Notes: generated by a model not told the origin, from the letters alone. 64,000 bases of DNA from Alphaproteobacteria bacterium (GCA_025361185.1 JANYAR010000175.1:30502-94501), one strand, 5' to 3'. Shown: positions 19,955-30,839, numbered from the stretch's first letter. Numbers and translations are program-made.

Positions 19955-22900
19955 TTGAAGTTCACACGTCTCAGGCTTTCCGGTTTCAAGTCCTTCGTCG
20001 AACCGACGGAGTTGTTCGTCGAGCCTGGCCTCACCGCCGTGATCGGCCCCAATGGCTGCGGCAAATCCAATCTGTTCGACGCCATGCGCTGGGTGATGGG
20101 CGAAACCCGCCCGTCCTCGATACGCGGCAGCGAGATGGATGATGTGATTTTTTCCGGCACCTCCGGCCGCCCCGCCCGCAATGTCGCGGAAGTGACCTTG
20201 TTCATCGACAACGCGGACCGTACCGCCGGCTCGCCCTATAACGATTGCGACACGATCGAGGTTTCGCGCCGGATCGAGCGCGAGGCGGGCAGCGTCTATC
20301 GCATCAATGGCCGCGACGTGCGCCAGCGCGACGTGCAGATTTTCTTTGCCGACGCGTCGTCGGGCGCGGGCTCGACCGCTTTTGTGCGTCAGGGCCAGAT
20401 CGGACTTTTGATTTCGCAAAAGCCCCTGGCGCGCCGCGCGATCCTGGAAGAAGCCGCCGGCATCGGCGGGTTGCATCAGCGCCGCCATGAGGCCGAACTG
20501 CGCCTGCGCGCCGCCGAAACCAATCTGTCGCGGCTGGAAGATGTCATCCGTGAAGTCGAAGGCCAGCTCGCCAGCCTGAAGCGGCAGGCCCGCCAGGCCT
20601 CGCGCTATCGCAATCTGTCGGGCCATATCCGCAAGGCCGAGGCGCTGGCGCATTATCTGCGCTGGACCGCCGCTGAGGCCCGTTCGGCCATCACCACCGA
20701 AGAGCTTTCCGCCGCCGCCGCCGCGGTGGCCGGCGCCACGGAAAGCGCCGCGCGCGGCTCCGCCGTGCAAAGCGACGCCGCCGCCGCCCTGCCGCCGCTG
20801 CGCCAGGCCGAGGCCGAGCGCGGCGCGGCGCATCACCGGCTGATCGCCCAGCGCGAGCAACTGGACGCCGAAGAACAGCGCGCCCGTGAAGCGGCGCAGC
20901 GCATCCGCCAACTGATCGCGCAAGGCCATGCCGATGCCGAGCGCGAACGCTTGCTGGAACACGACGCCGACAGCGCCCTGGCCGACCTGGATCGGGAAAC
21001 AAGCAGCCTCAACACCGCGGCCGACAGCGCCGGCGAAGACCTGGCCGCCGCTGAAAGCTTGGCCGCCCTGATGTCGCAGACACTTTCGGACGCCGAGAAG
21101 CTGCTGGAGCGGTTGACCGCCGAACTGGCGGAATGGAACGCCAGGAAAGCCAGTTTGGAACGCGGCCGCGATCTGGCGGTCGCCCTTCTGGACAGCAGCA
21201 AGGGCCAACTCGCCGACGCCCAGGCACGCCTGAACACGGCCTTGGAACACGCCAAGGACGCGCCGGATGTTTATGCGGCCGAAGGCGAAACCGAAACTGC
21301 CCGTGCGGCGGCGGAAAAGGCCCGCGCCGCGGCGGAAGGCGCGCGTGTGAAATTCCACGGCGCGGAAAGCGCCGAAGCAACCGCGCGCGAACCGCTGGAG
21401 ACGTGCGAACGCGAAGTTCAGCGCCTGTCCGCCGAAGTAAAGGCCCTGAGCGACCTGCTGCATCCGCAGGGCCAAGGCCTGTTTCCGCCGCTGGTCGATG
21501 CGGTCTCGGTCCAATCCGGATATGAAGCCGCCCTGGCCGCCGCCCTGGGCGACGACCTGCAGGCGCCGTTGGACAATTCCTCGCCGCACCACTGGCGCGA
21601 CCTGGGTGCTTTTGACTTCGACCCCAATCTGCCGTCCGGCAGCAAGCCGCTCAGCGATTTCGTCAAGGCGCCCGGAGCGCTGGCCCGCCGCCTGGCCATG
21701 ACCGGGCTGGTGTTTCCCGATCAGGGCGCAAAGCTGCAAAGCCAGCTCAGGCCCGGCCAACGCCTGGTGTCGGCGCGCGGCGATCTTTGGCGCTGGGACG
21801 GCTTTGTCGCCAGTGCCGACGCCCCCTCGCAAGCGGCGCAGCGTCTGTCACAGCGCAACCGCCTCACCGCCCTGGAAAGCGAAAATGAAATTGCCCGGCA
21901 GAAGCGTGCCGCCAAGTTTGCCGACTATTCCGCGGCAAAAGATGCGGCACAAGCGGCGCGCGACGCCTTGCGCACCGCCGAAACCGATGAGCGCGCTGCC
22001 GAACAGACGCTGATCGGCGCCCAGGACCGCGCCACCCGCGCGGCGCGCGCCTCCGCCGAGCGCGCCTCTCAACTGGCGTCCCTGGAAGCGGAGATCCGCC
22101 GGCTGGTTCAATCGGTCGAAGCGGCCGAGGAATCCAAATCCTCCGCGATCGCCGGTCTGGAAGAACTGGGCGACGGGGTAGAGCTCAATCAAAATGTCGC
22201 CGATGCGCGTGGGCGAACCGCCGATGCCCGCACCCAGGCAAGCGAGACCCGTGCCGCGCTGGAAGGCCTGCGCCGCGAAGGCGAGGCGCGAGCTGCGCGT
22301 CTCGCGGCAATCGGTGATGACCAGGCGCGCTGGAATGCGCGCAAGAGCGATGCCCAAAGCCATATCGGCGAACTGGCGCGCCGCCAGGAAGAACTGACCG
22401 GCGAACTGGCCGGCGCCGAACTGGTGCCAGAGCAGATTGCCCAAAAGCGCAGCGCGCTGCTTGATGCCATCGCCACCGCCGAGACTGCGCGCAATCAAGC
22501 GGCCGATGCCCGTCAGCAAGCCGAGAGCGTGCTTACGGAAGCCGACAAGCATGCCAAATCCGCCGACGCGGCACTGTCCAGCGCGCGCGAGGAACGCGCC
22601 CGCGCCCAGGCCCTGTCGGAAGCAGCCGGCCAACGGATCGAGGAACTCAAGACCCGCATCCACGATGAACTGGAGTGCGCGCCGTCCGATCTGGCCGAAC
22701 GCGCCGAGATTCAGGACGGCGAGGAACTGCCGCCGCTGGAACAGGCCGAGAAACGCGTCGAGCGCCTGAAGCAGGAACGCGAACAGCTGGGCGGCGTCAA
22801 TCTGCGCGCCGAAGAGGAAGCAGCCGAACAGGAAACCCGCCTGACCACTTTGGTGGCCGACCGCGATGACCTGACCGGCGCCATCGACCGGCTGCGGCGC

Positions 22901-23410
22901 GGCATCCAGAGCCTGAACCGTGAGGGGCGCGAACGGCTGCTGGCCTCGTTCGAAAAGGTCAACGCCAACTTTCAGCAGCTATTCACCAAACTGTTCGATG
23001 GCGGCGAAGCCAAGCTGACTTTCACCGAATCCGAGGACCCGCTGGAAGCGGGTCTGGAAATCTTCGCCCGTCCGCCGGGCAAGCGGCTGCAATCCCTCGC
23101 CCTGCTGTCGGGCGGCGAACAGGCCCTGACCGCCATGGCGCTGATCTTCGCGGTGTTCCTTGTGAACCCTGCCCCGGTCTGCGTCCTGGACGAAGTGGAC
23201 GCCCCGCTGGACGACGCCAATGTCGAGCGCTTCTGCAACATGCTCAACCGGATGACCGAGATGTCGGGCACCCGCTTCTTGGTCATCACCCACCATGCCC
23301 TGACCATGAGCCGGATGGACCGGCTGTTCGGGGTGACCATGGCGGAGCGCGGCGTTTCCCAGCTGGTATCGGTGTCGTTGGCGGAAGCCGAGAAGATCGC
23401 GGCCGAGTAA
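19955..23410 (+). CDS. smc: Chromosome segregation protein SMC
   Basis: KFTRLRLSGFKSFVEPTELFVEPGLTAVIGPNGCGKSNLFDAMRWVMGE (Walker A), long coiled coil, LSGGEQALTAMALIFAVFLVNPAPVCVLDEVDAPLDDANVERF; TTG start. Confidence 0.97.
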   Translation: MKFTRLRLSGFKSFVEPTELFVEPGLTAVIGPNGCGKSNLFDAMRWVMGETRPSSIRGSEMDDVIFSGTSGRPARNVAEVTLFIDNADRTAGSPYNDCDTIEVSRRIEREAGSVYRINGRDVRQRDVQIFFADASSGAGSTAFVRQGQIGLLISQKPLARRAILEEAAGIGGLHQRRHEAELRLRAAETNLSRLEDVIREVEGQLASLKRQARQASRYRNLSGHIRKAEALAHYLRWTAAEARSAITTEELSAAAAAVAGATESAARGSAVQSDAAAALPPLRQAEAERGAAHHRLIAQREQLDAEEQRAREAAQRIRQLIAQGHADAERERLLEHDADSALADLDRETSSLNTAADSAGEDLAAAESLAALMSQTLSDAEKLLERLTAELAEWNARKASLERGRDLAVALLDSSKGQLADAQARLNTALEHAKDAPDVYAAEGETETARAAAEKARAAAEGARVKFHGAESAEATAREPLETCEREVQRLSAEVKALSDLLHPQGQGLFPPLVDAVSVQSGYEAALAAALGDDLQAPLDNSSPHHWRDLGAFDFDPNLPSGSKPLSDFVKAPGALARRLAMTGLVFPDQGAKLQSQLRPGQRLVSARGDLWRWDGFVASADAPSQAAQRLSQRNRLTALESENEIARQKRAAKFADYSAAKDAAQAARDALRTAETDERAAEQTLIGAQDRATRAARASAERASQLASLEAEIRRLVQSVEAAEESKSSAIAGLEELGDGVELNQNVADARGRTADARTQASETRAALEGLRREGEARAARLAAIGDDQARWNARKSDAQSHIGELARRQEELTGELAGAELVPEQIAQKRSALLDAIATAETARNQAADARQQAESVLTEADKHAKSADAALSSAREERARAQALSEAAGQRIEELKTRIHDELECAPSDLAERAEIQDGEELPPLEQAEKRVERLKQEREQLGGVNLRAEEEAAEQETRLTTLVADRDDLTGAIDRLRRGIQSLNREGRERLLASFEKVNANFQQLFTKLFDGGEAKLTFTESEDPLEAGLEIFARPPGKRLQSLALLSGGEQALTAMALIFAVFLVNPAPVCVLDEVDAPLDDANVERFCNMLNRMTEMSGTRFLVITHHALTMSRMDRLFGVTMAERGVSQLVSVSLAEAEKIAAE

Positions 23411-23551
23411 GCGGCTGCCACTGGCGCGCCGGGGAGATTCGGGGCAATCACCGCCATGCCCGGGAAAATCCGCGCGACATAATGCGCGACAGGAGTTTTT
23501 GTCAGTAAAATCAGATTGTTGTGACAGTCTGTCTTTCTTGACACCCAAAAA

Positions 23552-23577
23552 GGGCGAACCTATGGTCCGCCCGCCTT
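23552..23577 (-). terminator. Terminator-like hairpin on the minus strand upstream of atpI
   Basis: Minus strand GGGCGGACC-ATA-GGTTCGCCC followed by TTTTT (T-run at 23547-23551). Confidence 0.4.
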
Positions 23578-23586
23578 CGACGCGCC

Positions 23587-23970
23587 GTGAAGGCCGGTTT
23601 CAGTTGGCTTTTCGGCATTTGGGAGACGGTTTTGACGGCTCCGGACCCGCAACGGCTGACCGATCTGGGCAAGCGGCTCGACGAGGCCCAAAAGCGGCAA
23701 GCGGCAGGAGTAAAACGCCCGCCGCCGTCGCAAGCGGGGATCGCAGGCCGTTTCGCAACCGAGCTGGTTGCGGCGCTGGTCGTCGGGGGCGGACTGGGAT
23801 GGGGCATCGACTGGCTGTTTGGCCATTTCGGATTTCACACAAGCCCGGTCTTTCTGATTGTGTTTTTTGTGCTGGGCGCAGCGGCGGGGATCCGCAATGT
23901 GATGCACGCAGCCGCCGAGATTAACGCCGAGATCGCGGCCAAATCCGCGAAACCCGACGAGGAGAAATAG
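23587..23970 (+). CDS. atpI: ATP synthase protein I (AtpI-like)
   Basis: GIAGRFATELVAALVVGGGLGWGIDWLFG...PVFLIVFFVLGAAAGIRNVMHAA; directly upstream of atpB. Confidence 0.88.
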   Translation: MKAGFSWLFGIWETVLTAPDPQRLTDLGKRLDEAQKRQAAGVKRPPPSQAGIAGRFATELVAALVVGGGLGWGIDWLFGHFGFHTSPVFLIVFFVLGAAAGIRNVMHAAAEINAEIAAKSAKPDEEK

Positions 23971-23973
23971 TCC

Positions 23974-24735
23974 GTGGCCATGAACCCGATGGAGCAGTTC
24001 GCCATCAAGCCGCTCATCGCCGAGCCGGTGCTGCACATTGCCGGCCATCCGATCTATTTTACCAACCAGGCGCTCTTGATGATCATCGTCGCGCTGGCTT
24101 CGTCGCTGTTCCTGACCCTGGCGGTGAAGCCGAACCGCCTGGTACCGACGCGCAGCCAGTCCATGGCCGAGATGTCCTACGAATTCGTCGCTAACATGAT
24201 CCATTCGGCAACCGGTGAAGACGGGCTGAAATACTTCCCTTTCGTCTTCACGCTTTTCATCTTTGTTTTGTGCAGCAACTTCTTCGGCATGGTGCCGGGC
24301 AGTTTCACCGTCACCAGCCAGATCGCCGTGACCTTGGCGTTGGCCTGTCTGGTGGTGGGCATGGTGATCGTGGTCGGCTTCATGAAGCACGGCCTGGGCT
24401 TCCTCAAACTGTTCGTGCCGCACGCACCCTGGTACCTGCTGATCCTGCTGATCCCGATCGAAGTGATCTCCTTCCTCACCCGCCCGATCAGCCTTTCCGT
24501 CCGTCTTTTCGCCAACATGCTGGCGGGCCACACCATGCTCGCGGTGTTCGCCGGATTCGTCGTGTCGCTGGGCACGGCGGGCGGCATCTACATGGGTGTA
24601 GCGCTGGCCCCGCTGTTGCTGATCGTCGCGATCATGCTGCTGGAGCTGCTTGTGGCGTTCCTGCAGGCCTATGTCTTCGCCATTCTCACCTGCATCTATC
24701 TCAACGAAGCTCTTCATCTTCACGATCACCACTAA
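23974..24735 (+). CDS. atpB: F0F1 ATP synthase subunit a
   Basis: MNPMEQFAIKPLI...SFLTRPISLSVRLFANMLAGHTML...LLELLVAFLQAYVFAILTCIYLNEALH. Confidence 0.97.
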   Translation: MAMNPMEQFAIKPLIAEPVLHIAGHPIYFTNQALLMIIVALASSLFLTLAVKPNRLVPTRSQSMAEMSYEFVANMIHSATGEDGLKYFPFVFTLFIFVLCSNFFGMVPGSFTVTSQIAVTLALACLVVGMVIVVGFMKHGLGFLKLFVPHAPWYLLILLIPIEVISFLTRPISLSVRLFANMLAGHTMLAVFAGFVVSLGTAGGIYMGVALAPLLLIVAIMLLELLVAFLQAYVFAILTCIYLNEALHLHDHH

Positions 24736-24754
24736 CCCTCAAGAGGACCAAAAA

Positions 24755-24979
24755 ATGGACGTCGCAGCTGCAAAAATGATTGGCGCGGGCATCGCCTGTA
24801 TCGCCCTGGTTGGCGCCGGCATCGGCATCGGCAATGTGTTCGGCAGCTATCTGTCGGGCGCGCTGCGCAATCCGGGCGCCGCCGCGAGCCAGACCACCAA
24901 CCTGCTGCTGGGATTCGCGCTGTGCGAAGCCACCGGCCTGTTCGGCCTGGTCATCGCGCTGATCATTCTGTTCACATAA
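24755..24979 (+). CDS. atpE: F0F1 ATP synthase subunit c
   Basis: MDVAAAKMIGAGIACIALVGAGIGIGNVFGSYLSGALRNPGAA...LLLGFALCEATGLFGLVIALIILFT. Confidence 0.97.
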   Translation: MDVAAAKMIGAGIACIALVGAGIGIGNVFGSYLSGALRNPGAAASQTTNLLLGFALCEATGLFGLVIALIILFT

Positions 24980-24985
24980 GCGATA

Positions 24986-25513
24986 ATGGCCGAAGAAACC
25001 GCTACCCACGCCACGACGCAAGCGCCAAAGGAAGGCGGCTTCCCGCCGTTCGACACCACGACCTTCCCCAGCCAGTTGTTCTGGCTGGGGGTGACGTTCG
25101 CGTTCCTGTTCACGGTGCTGTGGCGGGTGGCGGGACCCAAGATCAACGCGGCCATCACCAACCGCCGTGGCGCCATCAATGGCGCCATCGCACAAGCCAA
25201 TAAGGCGCGCGCCGATGCGGAAGCCGCCCAGGCGAAGTACGAAATCGCGCTGACAAAGGCCCGCACCCGCGCCAATGCGCTGGCCGAGGAAACCCGCCAG
25301 AAGCTGAACGCGGAAATCGCCAAGGCCAAGACGGCTGCCGATGCCCAGGCGCATGACGCCATGGCCACCGCCGACGCCCGCATCGCCAGCACACGAGAGA
25401 ATGCCAAGGCGGCCGTGACGGTGGCGGCACGCGACGCGGCCATCGCCATTGTCGAGCGGCTGACCGGCGACAAGGTCTCGGCGGAAGATGCCGCCAGGGC
25501 CATGGGGAACTGA
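24986..25513 (+). CDS. F0F1 ATP synthase subunit b'
   Basis: GGFPPFDTTTFPSQLFWLGVTFAFLFTVLWRVAGPKINAAITNRRGAI; duplicated b subunit typical of alphaproteobacteria. Confidence 0.93.
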   Translation: MAEETATHATTQAPKEGGFPPFDTTTFPSQLFWLGVTFAFLFTVLWRVAGPKINAAITNRRGAINGAIAQANKARADAEAAQAKYEIALTKARTRANALAEETRQKLNAEIAKAKTAADAQAHDAMATADARIASTRENAKAAVTVAARDAAIAIVERLTGDKVSAEDAARAMGN

Positions 25514-25514
25514 G

Positions 25515-26012
25515 ATGCTGCACGAGATTCTCAACGAAGGCGAAACCTGGGTTGCCGTCGGCTTCGTGCTGGTCGTCGCGCTTCTGGTGTGGAAAGGCGT
25601 GCCGGGCATGATCGGCAAGATGCTGGACCAGCGCGCCGCCGTGATCTCCGCCGAGCTGGAGGAAGCCAGGCGGTTGCGGGTCGAAGCAGCCGCCCTGCTG
25701 GCCGATTATCAGAAGCGCGCCGCCGGCGCCGAGGCGGAGGCCCAGAGCATCATCGCCGCCGCGACCGCGGACGCCGCCCAGTTCCAGAAGGAATCCCGCA
25801 CCGCGCTGGAAGCCCAGATCGCGCGCCGCGCGGCGGGCGCCCAGGAAAAGATCGCCCAGGCCGAAGCCGCGGCCTTGAACGAAATTCGGGCGCTGGCGGC
25901 CGACAGCGCCGTCAATGCGGCGCAGAAACTGATCGCCGCAAGGCTGGATGAGGCGCGCGCCAAGACCTTGATCGCCGACAGCATCAAGGGGCTTGGTGAA
26001 AAATTGAACTAA
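25515..26012 (+). CDS. atpF: F0F1 ATP synthase subunit b
   Basis: NEGETWVAVGFVLVVALLVWKGVPGMIGKMLDQRAAVISAELEEARRLRVEA. Confidence 0.94.
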   Translation: MLHEILNEGETWVAVGFVLVVALLVWKGVPGMIGKMLDQRAAVISAELEEARRLRVEAAALLADYQKRAAGAEAEAQSIIAAATADAAQFQKESRTALEAQIARRAAGAQEKIAQAEAAALNEIRALAADSAVNAAQKLIAARLDEARAKTLIADSIKGLGEKLN

Positions 26013-26040
26013 GCGAAAATCGATACTGGTGGGATAAAAC

Positions 26041-26068
26041 AAAGGGTAGCCGCGCGGCCGCCCTTTTT
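26041..26068 (+). terminator. Terminator of the atp F0 operon
   Basis: AAAGGGTAGCCGCGCGGCCGCCCTTTTT hairpin with T-run. Confidence 0.65.
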
Positions 26069-26084
26069 CATTTCGGCCGCGTCG

Positions 26085-27068
26085 TCAGTTCCCGCCGGTT
26101 TTGGCATCGGCCTGATAGAAAAGGACCTGACCTTCCTTGCTGCGCGATATCATCGACAAGCGGATGCTTTTGCCGGTGTTGGGCCGGCTGGTGGCACGGT
26201 GCCAGCGTTCTTCAGGGACATGGATCACGTCACCCCGCTCGCCATGGACCAGCCCTATGCCGGAGATCAGCACGTCGATCTGGCCGTAAACATCGACCCA
26301 GGCTTCCGCCATATTGGCGTGGAAATGCCCCCAGTCGGTGGCAGGCGGCAGTTGCGTGATGGCAATATCCCGGCGGGGGTTGGCGGAGGTATGGCCGTCA
26401 AACAAGAAGCGCTCACCCTTGCGCTCCGATGCGCCATATTCGTCAATATCAAAGAACGGCAGGTTGAATGAGTCATAGCCGCCGGTCGAAGTGATCTTGG
26501 CCTTGGCGTAGGTGTAGCCCTTGAGCGGCGTCGGCGTTTCGCTTTGCGGATAGGACGGCGCCTGCCCCGCCGGCGTCATGCGGATAAACACGACCGGCTC
26601 GCTGCCGGTGGTTTGCATGCAATAAGACAAGCGAGGCGCCACGTTGAAGGCCCAGCCCTTGGACAAAATCCTGGGCTCCTGGCCGTCGATGGTGATCTTG
26701 ACCTGGCCGCTATAGATCCAACCGAAGGCGCGGTCGTCGGCGTAAAACAAGCACTTGGTCTTCTCGCCCGGCGCCATCGAGATGTAATGGCCGTCGAAGT
26801 CGCGGTTCAGCAGCACGCGCTGGTCCCAGCTTTTGGCGCGCCCGTGCGCCTTGAGGATGTCGGCGATATGCCAGATGGGCTTGTTGGGTCCCCTGTAGGG
26901 TGTTTCGGGAGTTTTTTGCGCCGCCCAGACGATGCGGGGCGGGCCATCCTCGCGGCCGGGAGCGGACCACCAGTTCGCCTGCGGAGCCGGAGCAGGCGTT
27001 TGCGACCATGCGGGACTGACGGCCAATGTCAGTCCCACCGCAAGCAAAATTGCTGCTTTGGTCGTCAT
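26085..27068 (-). CDS. Secreted cupin-domain protein
   Basis: Signal peptide; two cupin-like segments (HYISMAPGEKTKCLFYADDRAFGWIYSGQVKITIDGQ; VHGERGDVIHVPEERWHRATS). Confidence 0.7.
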   Translation of the reverse strand: MTTKAAILLAVGLTLAVSPAWSQTPAPAPQANWWSAPGREDGPPRIVWAAQKTPETPYRGPNKPIWHIADILKAHGRAKSWDQRVLLNRDFDGHYISMAPGEKTKCLFYADDRAFGWIYSGQVKITIDGQEPRILSKGWAFNVAPRLSYCMQTTGSEPVVFIRMTPAGQAPSYPQSETPTPLKGYTYAKAKITSTGGYDSFNLPFFDIDEYGASERKGERFLFDGHTSANPRRDIAITQLPPATDWGHFHANMAEAWVDVYGQIDVLISGIGLVHGERGDVIHVPEERWHRATSRPNTGKSIRLSMISRSKEGQVLFYQADAKTGGN

Positions 27069-27074
27069 CTCTCC

Positions 27075-28880
27075 CTACGCTTTTTCCGGATACACCACCC
27101 GCAGATGCAGCTCCTTGAGCTGCTTGGCATTGGCCGGGCTGGGCGCATTCATCAGCAGATCCTGGGCCTGCTGGGTCATGGGGAACATGGTGACCTCGCG
27201 CAAATTTTCCTCGCCCGCCAGCAGCATCACGATGCGGTCGATGCCCGGCGCGGTGCCGCCATGCGGCGGGGCGCCGTGGCGGAAGGCATTGAGCATGCCC
27301 TTGAATTTTTCTTCGGTCTCCTCGCGGGCGTAACCGGCGATCTCGAAGGCTTTCAGCATCACATCGGGATCGTGGTTGCGGATGGCGCCGGACGACAATT
27401 CATAGCCGTTGCAGACGATGTCGTACTGATAGGCCTTCAGGCCCAAGATCGTGTCGTTATCGTGTCTGTCCAAAGCGAGGAACTTCTCGCGGTCGAACTG
27501 CGGCATGGAAAAGGGATTGTGGGAGAAGTCGATCTTCTTGTCTTCCTCGTTCCACTCATACATGGGGAAATCCACGATCCAGCAGAACTTGTATTCACTG
27601 TCGGGGATCAGGTTCAGCTCGCGCCGGATGCGGGTGCGCGCCAGGCCCGCCAGGTTGGCGGCACGGTCGGGTTTGGCATCGGCCGAGAAGAACAGGGCAT
27701 CGCCTGCCTTCACGCCTGCGGCCTTGGCCATGTCGGCCAGCACCTGTGCGGGAATGAACTTGGCGATGGGACCCTTGCCGGTCAGCGCGCCTCCATCCGC
27801 CTCGAACTGGATATAGCCCAGGCCCGCCGCGCCCTCGCCGCGCGCCCATTCGTTCAGCTTGTCGAAAAAGCTGCGCGGCTGGGGACCGGCGCCGGGCGCC
27901 GGAATTGCGCGCACCGTTTTGTTCTTGAAAGCCTTGAACTCGACTTCGGCGCGGCCGAAAATCTCGCTGACATCCACGATCTCGATCGGATTGCGCAGGT
28001 CCGGCTTGTCGGTGCCGTATTTCAGCATCGCCTGCGCATAGGGAATGCGGGGAAACTGGTCGGGCGGAGTCACTTTCTTGCCGTTGGCGAATTCCTCGAA
28101 CACGCCCGCAAGCACCGGGGCAACGGCGGCGAAGACATCGTCCTGGGTGACAAAGCTCATCTCAAGGTCGAGCTGGTAGAACTCGCCCGGCGAACGGTCG
28201 GCGCGGCCATCCTCGTCGCGAAAACAGGGCGCGATCTGGAAATAGCGGTCGAAGCCCGACACCATGATCAACTGCTTGAACTGCTGGGGCGCCTGCGGCA
28301 GGGCATAGAACTGGCCGGGATAGCGGCGCGACGGCACCAGGAAATCGCGCGCCCCTTCCGGCGAGGACGCGGTCAGGATCGGGGTCTGGAATTCGGTGAA
28401 ACCCTGATCGATCATCCGCCTACGGATCGAAGTGATGATGTTGGCGCGCAGCATGATGTTCTTGTGCAGCCGCTCGCGCCGCAGATCCAGGAAGCGGTAG
28501 GTCAGCCTGGTCTCTTCGGGATAGGCGTGATCGCCAAATACCGGCAGCGGCAGCTCCTGCGCCTTGCTCTGGATCTGGGCCTGCTCGATGCGCAATTCGA
28601 CCTCGCCCGTGGCCAGATCGCTGTTCACCGTCTCGGCCGAGCGCGCCACCACTCTTCCCGTGAAGGTCAGCACCCATTCCGAACGCGCCGTGTCCACCAC
28701 CGCAAAGGCTGCCGCGTCGGGCTCGATCACGCACTGGGTGACGCCGTAATGGTCGCGCAGGTCCAGGAAGATCAGCCCGCCATGATCGCGCCGGCGATTG
28801 ACCCAGCCCGACAGGCGCACGCTGGTGCCGACATCGGACTTGCGAAGCTGGCCGCAGGTGTGGGTGCGATAGGCGTGCAT
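27075..28880 (-). CDS. aspS: Aspartyl-tRNA synthetase
   Basis: [51 protein letters not shown]; class II motifs; [24 protein letters not shown]. Confidence 0.97.
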   Translation of the reverse strand: MHAYRTHTCGQLRKSDVGTSVRLSGWVNRRRDHGGLIFLDLRDHYGVTQCVIEPDAAAFAVVDTARSEWVLTFTGRVVARSAETVNSDLATGEVELRIEQAQIQSKAQELPLPVFGDHAYPEETRLTYRFLDLRRERLHKNIMLRANIITSIRRRMIDQGFTEFQTPILTASSPEGARDFLVPSRRYPGQFYALPQAPQQFKQLIMVSGFDRYFQIAPCFRDEDGRADRSPGEFYQLDLEMSFVTQDDVFAAVAPVLAGVFEEFANGKKVTPPDQFPRIPYAQAMLKYGTDKPDLRNPIEIVDVSEIFGRAEVEFKAFKNKTVRAIPAPGAGPQPRSFFDKLNEWARGEGAAGLGYIQFEADGGALTGKGPIAKFIPAQVLADMAKAAGVKAGDALFFSADAKPDRAANLAGLARTRIRRELNLIPDSEYKFCWIVDFPMYEWNEEDKKIDFSHNPFSMPQFDREKFLALDRHDNDTILGLKAYQYDIVCNGYELSSGAIRNHDPDVMLKAFEIAGYAREETEEKFKGMLNAFRHGAPPHGGTAPGIDRIVMLLAGEENLREVTMFPMTQQAQDLLMNAPSPANAKQLKELHLRVVYPEKA

Positions 28881-29027
28881 AGCGAAAATCCCTGAGAATG
28901 GCGGGTTTTTTGGCGGTTTAAGGGGGCAAGGTCAAGGGCGGCCCAAACCCATATGGGCCAGCGCGATTTGGGCGGTTTTTTCGGTCGCGAAGCCCGGCTA
29001 ACGTGGCCCGACACCCGGAGAATCGTG

Positions 29028-30791
29028 ATGGGAATCGCCATGAAATTCGCAGCCGTCCTGTGCCTCGCCCTGCTGGCCGTCCCGGCCCAGGCCGCCCCCC
29101 CGCACAACATCATCATCTTCGTGGCCGACGGACTGCGCTATGGCAGCGTCACGCCAGACAACATGCCCAATATGTTCAAGCTAAAAGCTGCGGGCGTGGA
29201 TTTCACCAACAGCCATTCGCTGTTTCCCACCATCACCACCGTCAATGCCAGCGCCATCGCCACCGGCCATTACATCGGCGACACCGGCGATTTCGGAAAT
29301 ACGCTTTATGCCGGCACACCCATGCTCAGCGGCCATGGCAGCCCCATCGCGGAGATGGAAAACAATACTGTGCTGGCGGAGATGAACCAGAAGTTCGGCG
29401 GCAACTATCTGAACGAGGAAACGCTGATGGCGCGCGCCCGCGCGCAAGGCTTCTCCACCGCGGTGATCGGCAAACTGGGGCCCACCCGCATTCAGGACTC
29501 CACCGCCGCTCCTGACGGCAGCGAGACCCTGATCCTGGATGACAATACCGGCCATGAGGGCGGTCTGGCTTTGCCCCAATGGTTCAGCGGCGAGATGAAG
29601 CAGTCCTTCCTCGCACCCGAAGCGCCGAAAAACACCGTGCCCAACATCGAGCAGGAAGTCTGGTTGATGAAGGCCGCGACGCGGATCGTGCTGCCGCATT
29701 TCAAGGAAAGCGGCAAACCGTTTGCCCTGTTGTTCTGGTCGCGCGATCCGGACTTCAGCCAGCACAACACCAAGGACAGCCTGGGCGAAACCCAGCCCGG
29801 CATCAACGGGCCTTCCGGCAAAGCCGGCACCCGCGATGCCGACACGACATTGGGCGAATTGCTGGCGGCGTTGAAAGAGCAGGGTCTGGACAAGACCACC
29901 GACGTCTTCGTCACCGCCGATCATGGCTTTCTCACCGTCAGCCATACCAGCGCCACCAGCCCATCGGCGAAATTCGGCGATGCGCCCGATCTTGGCAACG
30001 GCTTTCTTGCCATCGATCTGGCCAGTGCGCTCAGGCTGCGGCTGTTCAATCCGGCGCGCAATTTCGCCGGCGTGGATTACAGCAGCGGCGCCAAGCTGGC
30101 CGGCGGCACGGGCCTGCTGGGTAATCCGGCCAACCCCGACGTGGTGGTGACGGCCAATGGCGGCGCCGACCTGATCTATCTGCCCAAAGCCAATGCCAAG
30201 GATCTGGCCGGCGACATTGTCAGCTTCCTGACTGCTCAAGATTATGTCAGCGGCCTGTTCGTGAATGACGCGCTGGGCAAATTTCCCGGCGCCCTGCCGA
30301 TGAGCGCGGTGAACCTGATCGGCAGCGCCAGGACGCCCGCGCCCTCGATCTATGTCAGCTTCCGTTCCTTTTCCGGGGACTGCCAGAACAAGCTTCAGTG
30401 CGCCGTGGGCATTCACGATTCCGTCCAGGCCATCGGCCAGGGCAGTCATGGTTCTCTGTCCCGGCCCGCGACCCGCAATTTCATGGCCGCCATCGGACCG
30501 GACTTCAAAACGGGCTATGCCGACCCTGCCCCGGTTTCAAACGCCGATATCGCCCCCACCCTGGCGGCCATTGCCGGCATCGCCCTGCCCGCCAAGGGCA
30601 AGCTCAAGGGCCGAGTGATTGGCGAGGCCCTGCTGGGCGGGCATGAGACAAAATCGTCGCGGCGAAGCATTCAGTCCGAGCCGGCCCAGAACGGTGTCCG
30701 CACCATCCTGAATTTCCAGCAGGTGGGCGAAACCCGCTATTTCGATGCGGCGGGCTTTGCCGGCAAGACGGTGGGATTGAGCCCACCCTGA
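29028..30791 (+). CDS. Secreted alkaline phosphatase-superfamily (type I phosphodiesterase/nucleotide pyrophosphatase-like) protein
   Basis: NIIIFVADGLRYGSVTPDNMPNMFKLKAAGVDFTNSHSLFPTITTVNASAIATGHYIGDTG...FVTADHGFLTVSH. Confidence 0.85.
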   Translation: MGIAMKFAAVLCLALLAVPAQAAPPHNIIIFVADGLRYGSVTPDNMPNMFKLKAAGVDFTNSHSLFPTITTVNASAIATGHYIGDTGDFGNTLYAGTPMLSGHGSPIAEMENNTVLAEMNQKFGGNYLNEETLMARARAQGFSTAVIGKLGPTRIQDSTAAPDGSETLILDDNTGHEGGLALPQWFSGEMKQSFLAPEAPKNTVPNIEQEVWLMKAATRIVLPHFKESGKPFALLFWSRDPDFSQHNTKDSLGETQPGINGPSGKAGTRDADTTLGELLAALKEQGLDKTTDVFVTADHGFLTVSHTSATSPSAKFGDAPDLGNGFLAIDLASALRLRLFNPARNFAGVDYSSGAKLAGGTGLLGNPANPDVVVTANGGADLIYLPKANAKDLAGDIVSFLTAQDYVSGLFVNDALGKFPGALPMSAVNLIGSARTPAPSIYVSFRSFSGDCQNKLQCAVGIHDSVQAIGQGSHGSLSRPATRNFMAAIGPDFKTGYADPAPVSNADIAPTLAAIAGIALPAKGKLKGRVIGEALLGGHETKSSRRSIQSEPAQNGVRTILNFQQVGETRYFDAAGFAGKTVGLSPP

Positions 30792-30839
30792 ACAGCACAA
30801 AAGCGACCCAACGCGCCCGAATCCGGCTATCACCGTCCC

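Noticed and set aside
19853-21832. 659-aa minus-strand ORF
   Set aside because: Antisense of smc; Gly/Gln/Ala-rich shadow ORF
26544-28895. 783-aa plus-strand ORF
   Set aside because: Antisense of aspS and the cupin gene; shadow ORF
28905-29000. GGCCCA...TGGGCC hairpin and tttgggcggtttttt repeats between aspS and the phosphatase gene
   Set aside because: Looks like ordinary promoter/terminator DNA of a divergent pair; no additional structure supported
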